Shown: positions 1-7,166 of the stretch, one piece after another
Layout: every line of letters begins with the position of its first letter
How positions within the stretch are numbered: the stretch's first letter is position 1
Origin: Clostridiales bacterium
Lineage (GTDB): Bacteria > Bacillota > Clostridia > Christensenellales > CAG-138
Assembly (NCBI GenBank): GCA_004558525.1
Contig: SFCQ01000017.1
Coordinates: 1-29,901, forward strand
Length of the DNA: 29,901 nt
Reading direction: 5' to 3'
Position numbers and translations under genes: made by a program
The notes under the pieces: generated by a model
Seen by the model: the letters and a program-made list of their open reading frames with translations, nothing else
Told to the model about the DNA's origin: nothing
The model's database searches: none

Positions 1-78
1 GTTTGGTGTAAGGCGTAAGGTTTTTCGTTTCCCCTGTGTCCGAAAACCCTTGATATTACGGGCTTTTTCGCGTTTCGG

Positions 79-1575
79 TCAATCTAAGGGCTTCATTGTG
101 GGGAAGAGCAGCACGTCGCGTATGCTGGTCTCGCCGGTCAGCAGCATGACAAGGCGGTCTATGCCTATGCCTATGCCGCCGGTGGGAGGCATGCCGTATT
201 CAAGCGCCTGGCAGAAGTCCTCGTCTATCATCATGGCCTCATCGTCGCCCTTGGCCCTTTCCATAGCCTGCTGAACAAAGCGGCCGCGCTGGTCTATTGG
301 GTCGTTAAGCTCGCTGAAGGCGTTGGCATATTCGTGGCCGGCTATGAACAGCTCAAACCTTTCGGTTATGCCGGGCACGCCCTTTTTGCGCTTTGTAAGC
401 GGCGAATTTTCAACGGGATAATCTATAACGAACGTGGGCTGGATAAGCTTGTCCTCAACAAACTGATCGAATGCAAGCGCCAAAAGCTTACCCTTTGTGG
501 CCGTCTTATCGTCGCAATCAAGATGTATCTTTTTAGCAAGCTCACGCGCCTCCTCGTCCGTTTCGCAGGCAAGGAAGTCGGCGTTTGCGTATTGCTTCAC
601 GGCGTCGCTCATGGTAAGACGCGCAAACGGGGGAGTGAGGTCTATATCATATCCGGCGTACTTTATCTTTGTCGTGCCGTTTACAAGCAGGCAGCAGCGG
701 CTGATAAGATCCTCGCAAAGCTCCATCATTCCGTGATAATCGGTGTAAGCCTGATATATCTCTATGGTGGTGAACTCAGGATTGTGCGTAGCGTCCATAC
801 CCTCGTTGCGGAAAAGGCGGCCTATCTCATACACCCTTTCAAGCCCGCCGACTATGCACCTTTTAAGGTGCAGCTCGGTCGCTATGCGCAGGTACATGTC
901 TATATCCAGCGTATTGTGGTGGGTGATGAAGGGCCTTGCGCTGGCTCCGCTGGCTGCGGAATTGAGCACGGGAGTCTCTACCTCTATAAAGTCAAGCTCG
1001 TTGAGCCTGCGGCGTATCTCGGCCTCTATCTTAGCCCTTTTGATAAACGTGTCCCTGACCTGCGGATTAACTATAAGGTCAACTGAGCGCTGGCGGTACC
1101 TAAGCTCCTGATCCTTAAGGCCATGGAATTTTTCGGGCAGCGGCCTGAGTGATTTTGAAAGCAGCGTGACCGCGTTTGCATGTATCGATATCTCGCCAGT
1201 GCGGGTCTTGAACACTATGCCGGTAACGCCGATTATGTCGCCAATGTCCATAGCCTTAAAGTCGGCATAGGATTCCTCGCCCACATCATCCCTTTTTACA
1301 TATATCTGAATGTCGCCCTTGTAGTCCAGTATGTGCGCAAATGAAGCCTTGCCCATTATGCGCTTTGACATCATGCGCCCTGCAACGGTAACGGTTTTGC
1401 CCTCGTAAGCGTCATAATCGTTAAGTATCTCGGCGCTGTAGGTATCCCTGTCGAACTTAACTATCTCATAAGGGTCCTTGCCGCGCTCCTGAAGCGACTT
1501 CAGCTTGTCCCTCCTTATTTGCAGCAGCTCGTTAAGCTCCTGCTCGTTCTGTACGCTTGTGATGTTTTCTTCCAT
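79..1575 (-). CDS. lysS: Lysyl-tRNA synthetase, class II
   Basis: Charges tRNA-Lys with lysine in the cytoplasm. The 498-residue protein begins with a helical segment, followed by an OB-fold anticodon-binding domain (about residues 57-145, KTVTVAGRMMSKR...), then the class II catalytic core. Motif 1 lies around RRRLNELDFIEVETPVLN, motif 2 is the RNEGMDATHNPEFT segment, and motif 3 is GIGIGIDRLVMLLT close to the C terminus. Length is normal for bacterial LysS. I chose the ATG at 1575 (MEENITS), which has an AGGAGA site about 13 nt upstream; an in-frame ATG at 1632 would add 19 residues overlapping the end of greA and has no better site. It lies 31 nt downstream of greA and is most likely co-transcribed with it, an order common in Firmicutes. 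Confidence 0.97.
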   Translation of the reverse strand: MEENITSVQNEQELNELLQIRRDKLKSLQERGKDPYEIVKFDRDTYSAEILNDYDAYEGKTVTVAGRMMSKRIMGKASFAHILDYKGDIQIYVKRDDVGEESYADFKAMDIGDIIGVTGIVFKTRTGEISIHANAVTLLSKSLRPLPEKFHGLKDQELRYRQRSVDLIVNPQVRDTFIKRAKIEAEIRRRLNELDFIEVETPVLNSAASGASARPFITHHNTLDIDMYLRIATELHLKRCIVGGLERVYEIGRLFRNEGMDATHNPEFTTIEIYQAYTDYHGMMELCEDLISRCCLLVNGTTKIKYAGYDIDLTPPFARLTMSDAVKQYANADFLACETDEEARELAKKIHLDCDDKTATKGKLLALAFDQFVEDKLIQPTFVIDYPVENSPLTKRKKGVPGITERFELFIAGHEYANAFSELNDPIDQRGRFVQQAMERAKGDDEAMMIDEDFCQALEYGMPPTGGIGIGIDRLVMLLTGETSIRDVLLFPTMKPLD

Positions 1576-1606
1576 TTTTTGCTTGATATCTCCTGTATTA
1601 TTTAGC

Positions 1607-2080
1607 TTACTTGCCGATAGCCAGTATTTCAAACTTGCTCAGGCCGGCAGGAGTCTGCACCTCAACTATGTCGCCGGTTTTGTGGCCTATAAGCGTTTTG
1701 CCGACAGGCGACTCGTTGGAGATGCGGTTTTCATATGGGTTGGCCTCCGCGCTGCCAACTATCTGGAAGGTCTTTTCCGCATTGTCCATGCTGAGGATCT
1801 TTACAGTAACGTTTGAGCCAACGTCAACAACGTTTGTGTTGAGCGCATCCTCGTCTATAAGCACCACGTTTTTAAGCATGGCCTCTATTTCAACTATCTC
1901 GTATTCTATGCGCGCCTGCTCTATTTTAGCGGCGTCATATTCGGCATTTTCGCTGAGGTCGCCGAAAGCCCTCGCCGTTTTTATCTGCTCCGCTATCTCC
2001 GTGCGTGCGGTGGTTTTAAGGTACTCGAGCCTTTGCTCGTATTTTGCCACGCCCTCGGCGGTAAGCCTTACTTCAGCCAT
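1607..2080 (-). CDS. greA: Transcription elongation factor GreA
   Basis: Rescues backtracked RNA polymerase by stimulating its intrinsic transcript cleavage. The 157-residue protein has the expected two parts: an N-terminal antiparallel coiled coil (about residues 1-75) and a C-terminal FKBP-like domain. The acidic tip needed for cleavage is visible as D41 and E44 in GDLSENAEYDAAK, at the same positions as in E. coli GreA. The start at 2080 (MAEVRLTAEG) is supported by GGAGG 9 nt upstream; an in-frame extension to 2146 lacks a ribosome site and conservation. First full gene of the greA-lysS unit, driven by the consensus promoter at 2150-2178 and possibly coupled to a short upstream ORF whose stop overlaps this ATG. 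Confidence 0.97.
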   Translation of the reverse strand: MAEVRLTAEGVAKYEQRLEYLKTTARTEIAEQIKTARAFGDLSENAEYDAAKIEQARIEYEIVEIEAMLKNVVLIDEDALNTNVVDVGSNVTVKILSMDNAEKTFQIVGSAEANPYENRISNESPVGKTLIGHKTGDIVEVQTPAGLSKFEILAIGK

Positions 2081-2124
2081 TATAAATATCCTCCGCTCTG
2101 CCGCATCAAACGGCATATTTGCAT
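2080..2124 (-). CDS. Possible 14-codon leader ORF upstream of greA
   Basis: Between the greA promoter and greA there is an ATG (2122-2124) preceded, 7 nt away, by a GGGAGGG ribosome-site-like run (2132-2138). The frame reads MQICRLMRQSGGYL and ends in TAA at 2080-2082, so that TAATG overlaps the greA start by one base. This is the arrangement expected for translational coupling. The greA Shine-Dalgarno GGAGG lies inside this ORF. Whether it is translated is inference; a peptide this short could occur by chance, and only the combination of ribosome site and TAATG junction makes it worth listing. Confidence 0.35.
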   Translation of the reverse strand: MQICRLMRQSGGYL

Positions 2125-2149
2125 GGAAGAACCCTCCCATATTCAACTA

Positions 2150-2178
2150 ATTATATTTAAGCTTAGCGCTATTGTCAA
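2150..2178 (-). promoter_or_regulatory. Consensus sigma-A promoter of greA-lysS
   Basis: On the minus strand TTGACA (2173-2178) and TATAAT (2150-2155) are separated by exactly 17 bp, a perfect match to the housekeeping consensus. Transcription would start near 2143, about 60 nt before greA. Confidence 0.85.
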
Positions 2179-2221
2179 GGAAGTTGGGCATATTCACGTA
2201 TATATGATATGGTTTGCCACA

Positions 2222-2288
2222 TTGAGCTTAAAAGTAATCTGAACTATGCTTAAAGCCGGTGTACAATTTTAGCGTTAGCCTGTATAAT
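2222..2288 (+). promoter_or_regulatory. Promoter(s) of the alkyltransferase-like gene
   Basis: Two overlapping candidates precede the gene. One is TTGAGC (2222-2227), 17 bp, TATGCT (2245-2250). The other is TGTACA (2260-2265), 17 bp, perfect TATAAT (2283-2288). The second would start transcription at about 2295, exactly on the ATG, giving a leaderless mRNA. Confidence 0.5.
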
Positions 2289-2294
2289 GCCGGT

Positions 2295-2633
2295 ATGGAA
2301 GATAAAATGCGGCACAAAGGCAAAAACACCTTCAATACCATATACGGGATAGTAAAACGGATCCCCCGCGGCTATGTAGCGAGCTATGGTCAGATAGCTA
2401 TGCTGGCGGGGAATCCCAAAATGTCCCGTATAGTCGGCTACGCCATGCGCGCCTGCGGCGATGAGTCTGTGCCGTGCCGCCGCGTGGTGCATAAGGACGG
2501 CTCTCTAAGCCGCGCCTTCGGCACATTTGGCGCGGAGGAGCAGCGCATGCTGCTTGAGTCAGAGGGGGTTACTTTCCTTGCCGATGGAAGGGTGGATATG
2601 GCAAAGCATAGCTGGCGCGATATCACCACCTGA
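2295..2633 (+). CDS. MGMT/alkyltransferase-like (ATL) DNA-binding protein with PCRR active-site motif
   Basis: A stand-alone C-terminal DNA-binding domain of the O6-alkylguanine-DNA alkyltransferase family. These proteins bind O6-alkylguanine lesions and either transfer the alkyl group to cysteine or hand the lesion to nucleotide excision repair. Seen here: helix-turn-helix region with YGQIAMLAGNP, the arginine-finger segment SRIVGYAM, and the active-site loop VPCRRVVHKDG. The cysteine is kept, but the family PCHRV histidine is arginine (codons tgc cgc cgc). Start is uncertain: ATG 2295 fits a leaderless transcript; ATG 2307 has a GGAAG five bases before it; an upstream GTG at 2259 lies inside the promoter. 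The last 11 bases overlap the end of the convergent permease gene. Identity as a family member is secure; transferase activity is not. Confidence 0.85.
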   Translation: MEDKMRHKGKNTFNTIYGIVKRIPRGYVASYGQIAMLAGNPKMSRIVGYAMRACGDESVPCRRVVHKDGSLSRAFGTFGAEEQRMLLESEGVTFLADGRVDMAKHSWRDITT

Positions 2634-4317
2634 CTATCCTGTAATACACCCTCGAGGTCAAAAAGTATACCGCCATGTACAGCGCTGCGAATGCGGCGCA
2701 GGTAATTCCTATGCAGCCAAGTATCAGCCCATAATCATTGAGCTGGAACGCGCCGAGCATCATGCTCATTATCTTTGAGGCGAACACCATATGCATAAGC
2801 GTCATGCCGAGCGGTATAAAGAACACCCACAGCACCTGCGAATTTATGGTGGATTTGACCTGCTTATCGTCCATGCCGACCTTTTGCAGTATGTCAAACT
2901 GCGCTTTGTCGTCATAGCCCTCTGAAATCTGCTTGAAGTAGATTATAAGCACAGTAACCGCCAGGAACAGCATGCCGAAGAATATGCCCATGAACAGCAG
3001 CCCGCCGTACATGGCGTAGTTATATGCGCGTTGCGAATATATCTCGCTTATTCTGGGCACTATGCCGAGCTCCCCGTGCTTTTCCTGCTCATTATAGTGA
3101 TAAAAGCTCGGCTCAAAGCTGTTTATAATGGCAAGGCCTGTCGTTTGATCTGTATTTGGCATATCTATGAAAAATTCCCGCGCATTGTCGCTTGTGCGTA
3201 CGGTGAAATCGCTCCGGCTTATGGCTACGCCGTTATCATGTGCGGCGGCGATAAGCATCGACATGGTATTTTCGCTTATTTCGTCCATCTCCTCCGCCGT
3301 GGGCAGGGTATAGCCCTCATCTTTATCCATAAAGCGATAGCGTATGAGTATGTCATGCGGTTGATATTGCCTCAGCATCTGCTCGCGGCCGATATAGAGC
3401 GACATTGTGCCTGACACGGTAACTATAAGCATGGTGGAAAGTATGCATATCGTCGCTAAGGATCTGGCGTTCTGCTTCATGCGCTGTATCATGCCGGATA
3501 TCGCTATAAAGCCGGATGGGCGGTAGTATATGCGCCGGCTTGATTTGAGCAGCTTCAAAAACGCTACGCTGCCGGAGCGCATCAGTATGTATGTTGCTAT
3601 TATCACCAGTATCACCAGCGGAAAGAATATGCCAAGCGCCGAGCCGGAGTGATCCACCGTCCATGCGAAATAGTATGCAGCGATAAGCATTATTGCGCCT
3701 ATAACGGCCAGCGGCCATATAAGCGCCGAATCCTTTTCACCCTTCTTTGGCGCCTTTATAAGCTCCATAGGGTTGGCGATGCATACCCTGAGCGCGTTAT
3801 ACAAGCTGGTGAATACGAATATCGCGCCGAAGAACAGCAAGGTGATTAAGTATGCGAGCCGGCCTATTACGAAGCGGCTTTCCGGCATGCAGCCGATCAG
3901 CTTTAGCAATATCCAGAACGCAAGCCGGCCGAATATAAGCGCGCATATCATGCCAAGCAGCAGCCCTGTGCCAAGGGTGAACAGGTTCTCCCAGAAGAGC
4001 ACCCTGCCCACATGCCTTTTTTCAAGCCCAAGCACGGCATACAGCCCGAACTCACGCTTCCTTCTGCCTATAAGAAAGTTGTTGATATACACCATGAAGA
4101 AAAACGCGAATATCGAAAAGACCACCATGCCGTATATGAACATACTCTGTGCGGTCTTTCCGTTTGGCAGGCCGCCCAGCCCGTCTGAGAACATCAGCCC
4201 CGCTATCAGCAGATATACGCCGCTTATTACCGCAGTTGCGATTATATGCGGCAAATATGTGCGCTTGTCGCGGCGAATGTTTGAAAAAGCAAGCTTTGCG
4301 TAGAAAAAGTTAAACAA
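2623..4317 (-). CDS. BceB/VraG-like ABC transporter permease (FtsX family)
   Basis: Membrane subunit of a peptide-antibiotic detoxification and sensing transporter. The 564-residue chain shows about ten membrane segments (roughly 23-42, 59-78, 112-130, 153-172, 198-217, 227-246, 287-305, 435-460, 498-516, 530-553), with FtsX-type regions on both sides. A single large extracellular loop of about 130 residues lies between segments 7 and 8, where BceB-type proteins carry their ligand-sensing domain; it is shorter than the roughly 200 residues of B. subtilis BceB. The start is a TTG at 4317 after a GGGGGA site, and it overlaps the end of the ATPase gene by 8 nt, which suggests coupled translation. 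No downstream ATG occurs before residue 42. The 3' end overlaps the convergent ATL gene. Confidence 0.9.
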   Translation of the reverse strand: MFNFFYAKLAFSNIRRDKRTYLPHIIATAVISGVYLLIAGLMFSDGLGGLPNGKTAQSMFIYGMVVFSIFAFFFMVYINNFLIGRRKREFGLYAVLGLEKRHVGRVLFWENLFTLGTGLLLGMICALIFGRLAFWILLKLIGCMPESRFVIGRLAYLITLLFFGAIFVFTSLYNALRVCIANPMELIKAPKKGEKDSALIWPLAVIGAIMLIAAYYFAWTVDHSGSALGIFFPLVILVIIATYILMRSGSVAFLKLLKSSRRIYYRPSGFIAISGMIQRMKQNARSLATICILSTMLIVTVSGTMSLYIGREQMLRQYQPHDILIRYRFMDKDEGYTLPTAEEMDEISENTMSMLIAAAHDNGVAISRSDFTVRTSDNAREFFIDMPNTDQTTGLAIINSFEPSFYHYNEQEKHGELGIVPRISEIYSQRAYNYAMYGGLLFMGIFFGMLFLAVTVLIIYFKQISEGYDDKAQFDILQKVGMDDKQVKSTINSQVLWVFFIPLGMTLMHMVFASKIMSMMLGAFQLNDYGLILGCIGITCAAFAALYMAVYFLTSRVYYRIVRW

Positions 4318-5077
4318 GCCCGGCTCCCCCTTCCGAAAGCACGCTCAGGTTTGACACTATCCTGTCAAAAAACCGGGCGTTGTCCTCTTCGCCCTTGTAT
4401 ATCTGGCTGAATATGCCGCCGTCCCGTATGAATAATACGCGCGAGGCGTAGCTTGCCGCAAATGCGCTGTGTGTCACCATAAGTATGGTCTTGCCGCAGC
4501 GGTTGAGCGCGGTGAAGTTTTCAAGCAGCGCCGCGCTGCTCTTTGAATCGAGCGCGCCTGTGGGCTCGTCGGCAAGCAGTATGCGCGGGTCGGTTATAAC
4601 GGCTCTTGCCACAGCCGCGCGCTGCTTTTCGCCGCCGCTCACCTCGTAGGGGTATTTATCCAAAAGCTCCTCTATGCTGAGCATTTTGGCTATTGGGGCG
4701 AGCCTTAGCTCCATCTCCTTTATAGGCGCTTTTGCAAGCACCAGCGGCAGAAGGATGTTATCCTTAAGGCTGAAGGTATCGAGCAGATTGAAATCCTGAA
4801 AAACAAAGCCGAGATGCTCCCTGCGGAAGCGGGCGCTCTCGCTGTCCTTGACCTTGTTGAAGCTGTGGCCGTCCAGCAGCACCTCGCCGCAGGTGGGCTT
4901 ATCAAGCGTTGCAAGTATGTTCAAAAGCGTTGTTTTGCCGCTGCCGCTCGGCCCCATTATGGCTAAGAACTCGCCTTCATGCACATCGAACGATACGCTG
5001 GATAGCGCCCTGAATTGCCGCATGCCGCGGCCGGTGTTATATATCTTGGTTATGTTGGCTACCTTCAATAGCTCCAT
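4310..5077 (-). CDS. BceA-like ABC transporter ATPase
   Basis: Cytoplasmic ATPase of the MacB/LolD/BceA group that powers the adjacent FtsX-type permease. The 255-residue protein carries Walker A GPSGSGKTT, the Q-loop region VFQDFNLLD, signature SGGEKQR and Walker B ILLADEPTGALD, in the normal order. I start it at ATG 5077 (MELLKVANI) because GGAGGTG sits 6 nt upstream; the ATG at 5092 overlaps that site and is unlikely. It follows the histidine kinase gene by about 118 nt that contain a hairpin, a -10 box and a BceR-like half-site pair, so it probably has its own inducible promoter as in the bceRS-bceAB arrangement. Confidence 0.92.
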   Translation of the reverse strand: MELLKVANITKIYNTGRGMRQFRALSSVSFDVHEGEFLAIMGPSGSGKTTLLNILATLDKPTCGEVLLDGHSFNKVKDSESARFRREHLGFVFQDFNLLDTFSLKDNILLPLVLAKAPIKEMELRLAPIAKMLSIEELLDKYPYEVSGGEKQRAAVARAVITDPRILLADEPTGALDSKSSAALLENFTALNRCGKTILMVTHSAFAASYASRVLFIRDGGIFSQIYKGEEDNARFFDRIVSNLSVLSEGGAGLV

Positions 5078-5099
5078 CTTATGCACCTCCATATGGCTT

Positions 5100-5105
5100 A
5101 TTATA
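5100..5105 (-). promoter_or_regulatory. -10 box before the BceA-like gene
   Basis: TATAAT on the minus strand, 22 nt before the ATG at 5077. No good TTGACA-like hexamer lies 16-18 bp upstream, which fits a promoter that depends on an activator such as the adjacent response regulator. Confidence 0.45.
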
Positions 5106-5138
5106 GCTTCATCCGCTGCTGCAATGATAACCTATGCC

Positions 5139-5165
5139 AAAGCCGCGCTGCCATAGCGCGGCCTT
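5139..5165 (-). terminator. Hairpin between kinase and ABC genes
   Basis: On the minus strand a 10-bp stem (AAGGCCGCGC / GCGCGGCTTT, one G-T pair) encloses a 7-nt loop. The downstream T run is only three bases, so it is at best a weak terminator or processing site that would lower read-through from the regulator genes into the transporter genes. Confidence 0.4.
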
Positions 5166-5184
5166 ACATATGAGCCATACAATC

Positions 5185-5198
5185 TTACAAAAACGTCA
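5185..5198 (-). promoter_or_regulatory. Possible BceR-type operator
   Basis: Minus strand reads TGACG-tttt-TGTAA. The BceR family binding site is TNACA-N4-TGTAA, so nine of ten positions agree, with the right spacing. It overlaps the kinase stop codon and lies upstream of the -10 box of the ABC genes, where an activator site is expected. Confidence 0.35.
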
Positions 5199-6179
5199 CT
5201 TATATATTTCCCTTTCGTTTTTCGGGAAATACAGCGTGAATCTGGTCCCCCGGTTCAGCCTTGACTCAACCTCTATGCGTATGCTCAGCGCGTCTGCCGC
5301 CCGCTTTACCATGTAAAGCCCTATGCCGCTGGCGCGTTCGTCAATCCTGCCGTTATAGCCGGTATAGCCCTTTTCAAATATCCTCGGTATATCCTCAGCC
5401 TTTATGCCTATGCCCGTATCCTCTATGCAAAGCGCCTTTTCGTCGCCATATAGCCTTATTCCGCCCGTGTGGGTGTATTTTACCGCGTTTGACAAAAGCT
5501 GCTCTATGATAAACTCAAGCCACTTCTTATCCGTCAAAACGCAGCCACTGACGCCAACCTCTACAGAGAGCTTTTTGTACACAAACGGCACCGCGAGCGT
5601 TCTTAGCGCGCTTTTCACGCCGTCCTCTATATTGCAGGGGCTGAGCACTATGTCGTTTGATATGTCCTCAAGCTTGATGTATCTTAAAGCCATCTGCGCG
5701 TATTGCTCTATCTTAAAAAGCTCCTGCCTGGCTATGGCGGTGTTCACATCACCCTGCTCAAGCAGCAGCCTAAGCGCCGCTATGGGCGTCTTTATCTGGT
5801 GTATCCACAATGTGTAGTATTCAAGCGAGTCCTGCCTCCTTGATATAAGCCGGCTTGAGATATCATCATATTCTCCGCATATCTCATCGATAAGCTCGGT
5901 ATAACTTTTTTCTATAGGGTCGGCGGTTTTGGGCAGCCTCCTGCTAAGGGCCGTTAGGGTGCCCTTTATCTCGTCAAGCATACGCATCTTTTTATGGTAG
6001 CGTTTTATATCAACTATGAGCACGCACACGAAAAAGAATGTTATAAGCTCGGCCGTGTATGCGGCAAGGTCCATATCCCCGCCGGCAAAATAAGGTATGA
6101 GCAGGCACATCAGCATAGCTATGGCGTACATTATTAAAAACGGCGCTCTATGCACGATATAGCCGAATAGCTTATCCAT
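5196..6179 (-). CDS. BceS-like intramembrane-sensing histidine kinase
   Basis: Membrane sensor kinase of a two-component pair. Two membrane segments (about residues 13-30 and 42-58) are separated by only about a dozen residues, so there is no extracellular sensor domain; such kinases receive their signal from the partner ABC transporter. The dimerisation/phosphoacceptor helix has H127 in WIHQIKTPIAAL, followed by the ATPase domain with N box QLLSNAVKYT, G1 EDTGIGI, and G2 SGIGLYMVKR. Length (327) matches the BceS group. The gene begins 8 nt inside the end of the response regulator, indicating coupled expression. Confidence 0.93.
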   Translation of the reverse strand: MDKLFGYIVHRAPFLIMYAIAMLMCLLIPYFAGGDMDLAAYTAELITFFFVCVLIVDIKRYHKKMRMLDEIKGTLTALSRRLPKTADPIEKSYTELIDEICGEYDDISSRLISRRQDSLEYYTLWIHQIKTPIAALRLLLEQGDVNTAIARQELFKIEQYAQMALRYIKLEDISNDIVLSPCNIEDGVKSALRTLAVPFVYKKLSVEVGVSGCVLTDKKWLEFIIEQLLSNAVKYTHTGGIRLYGDEKALCIEDTGIGIKAEDIPRIFEKGYTGYNGRIDERASGIGLYMVKRAADALSIRIEVESRLNRGTRFTLYFPKNEREIYK

Positions 6180-6843
6180 CTATGGCGTACCCCTTTGACT
6201 TGTGGGTGACTATGCAGCCTTCAAGCCCCGCGGATTCAAGCTTATGCCTTAATCTGTTCATGTTAACGCTCAAGGTGTTGTCGTCTATAAACTGGTCGCT
6301 GTTCCAAAGCGATATCATAAGCTCCTCCCTTGTGACTACGCTGCCCCTTGCCGACACAAGGCGGGAAAGCAGCTTCGCCTCGTTTGGCGTAAGGCTTATC
6401 CTTTGGCCGTTGTTATCTATATAAAGCGCGGCAGGGTCAAATTTCGCCCCGTGCAGTGTTATTGACGGCTCAGCCTTGTAGTTATACGCCCTCCTCAGCA
6501 TAGCCTGCACCTTGGCGAGCAGCACCTCCATAGATACCGGCTTTGCTATATAATCGTCCCCGCCCATGTTCATAGCCATAACTATATCCATGTTTTCATT
6601 CCTTGAAGAAAGAAATATGACCGGCGTGTCGGCTATCTTCCTTATTTCCTGGCACCAGAAAAAGCCGTTGTAGAACGGCAGCGATACGTCCATAAGCACA
6701 AGCTGCGGCTTCACGCTTTCAAACTCGGCAACTATGTTTGAAAGATCCTTCGCAATGCAGCCCTCAAGCTCCCAACGGCTGAGATAATTGACTATTTCGG
6801 AGGCTATAACCTCGTCGTCTTCAACAATAAGTATCCTGTACAT
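6172..6843 (-). CDS. BceR-like OmpR-family response regulator
   Basis: DNA-binding regulator phosphorylated by the adjacent kinase. The receiver domain (residues 1-118) has the acidic pair ED in LIVEDDE, phosphoacceptor D52 in VLMDVSLP, and the conserved lysine in YIAKPV. The C-terminal winged helix follows (about 127-223: LTPNEAKLLSRL...NTLSVNMNRLRHKLE). The start at 6843 (MYRILIVEDD) is the only one compatible with the receiver fold. No clear ribosome site is present: TATACT lies only 6 nt before the ATG, so the mRNA may be leaderless. Expected target is the promoter upstream of the BceAB-like genes. Confidence 0.93.
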   Translation of the reverse strand: MYRILIVEDDEVIASEIVNYLSRWELEGCIAKDLSNIVAEFESVKPQLVLMDVSLPFYNGFFWCQEIRKIADTPVIFLSSRNENMDIVMAMNMGGDDYIAKPVSMEVLLAKVQAMLRRAYNYKAEPSITLHGAKFDPAALYIDNNGQRISLTPNEAKLLSRLVSARGSVVTREELMISLWNSDQFIDDNTLSVNMNRLRHKLESAGLEGCIVTHKSKGYAIDG

Positions 6844-6849
6844 AGATTT

Positions 6850-6879
6850 AGTATATCATTCCTAAGCAGGGCAGGGCAA
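6850..6879 (-). promoter_or_regulatory. Promoter of the BceR-like gene
   Basis: Minus strand TTGCCC (6874-6879), 18 bp spacer, TATACT (6850-6855). The predicted start point falls on or next to the A of the ATG at 6843. Confidence 0.5.
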
Positions 6880-6910
6880 CGCAAACCCGTTAAAAAAGCC
6901 TGAAACAAAA

Positions 6911-7154
6911 AGGGCATGTGTTGACACATGCCTCAGACTATCGATAACGCGGGGTTGTTAAGGGGCGGCAGCCCCTTAAGCTTTATTCCGGCTTTGACGA
7001 CAGGCGCGTCAAAACGGATGAAAACTCATAGGTTTTCGTACTTTTCGGGGTTTGCCGCCCGGGAGCATGTGCAAGAGGTAAACCCCGTAATTCTCGAAAA
7101 AGTGGCGAACAGCCACTTTTTCGACACTATGAGGCATGCGTTGACACATGCCCT
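6911..7154 (+). repeat. Structured dispersed repeat, copy A (multi-hairpin element)
   Basis: Fills the 323-base gap between the regulator and the DUF885 gene. It is bounded by two almost identical 20-mers (6913-6932 and 7133-7152, one difference), each a near-perfect hairpin with TTGA loop. Inside, in order, are stem-loops: H1 6958-6966/6971-6979 (TTAAGGGGC), H2 6993-6999/7007-7013 (TTTGACG), H3 7020-7026/7031-7037 (GAAAACT), an extra stem 7046-7053/7080-7087 (CGGGGTTT), and H4 7095-7106/7112-7123 (CGAAAAAGTGGC, 12 bp). H1-H4 recur at 13592-13743 in inverted orientation with roughly 85-88% identity across H1-H3. No ORF is convincing within it. On the minus strand it lies just after the DUF885 stop and could end that transcript. 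Confidence 0.8.
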
Positions 7155-7166
7155 TATAAGATGGTT

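Noticed and set aside
1..78. Terminator after lysS
   Set aside because: A weak AAGCCC/GGGTTT stem with a short T run can be drawn at about 46-72 on the minus strand, but it is too poor to list as a feature.
334..1086. Plus-strand open frame of 250 codons opposite lysS
   Set aside because: No ribosome site or domain; it is antisense to conserved LysS motifs.
6911..7154. tRNA gene or CRISPR array in the hairpin-rich gap
   Set aside because: The stems do not make a cloverleaf, and the two 20-mers are not regularly spaced repeats with spacers.
6911..7154. Complete insertion sequence
   Set aside because: There are end repeats but no transposase frame and only about 240 bp; at most a non-autonomous element.
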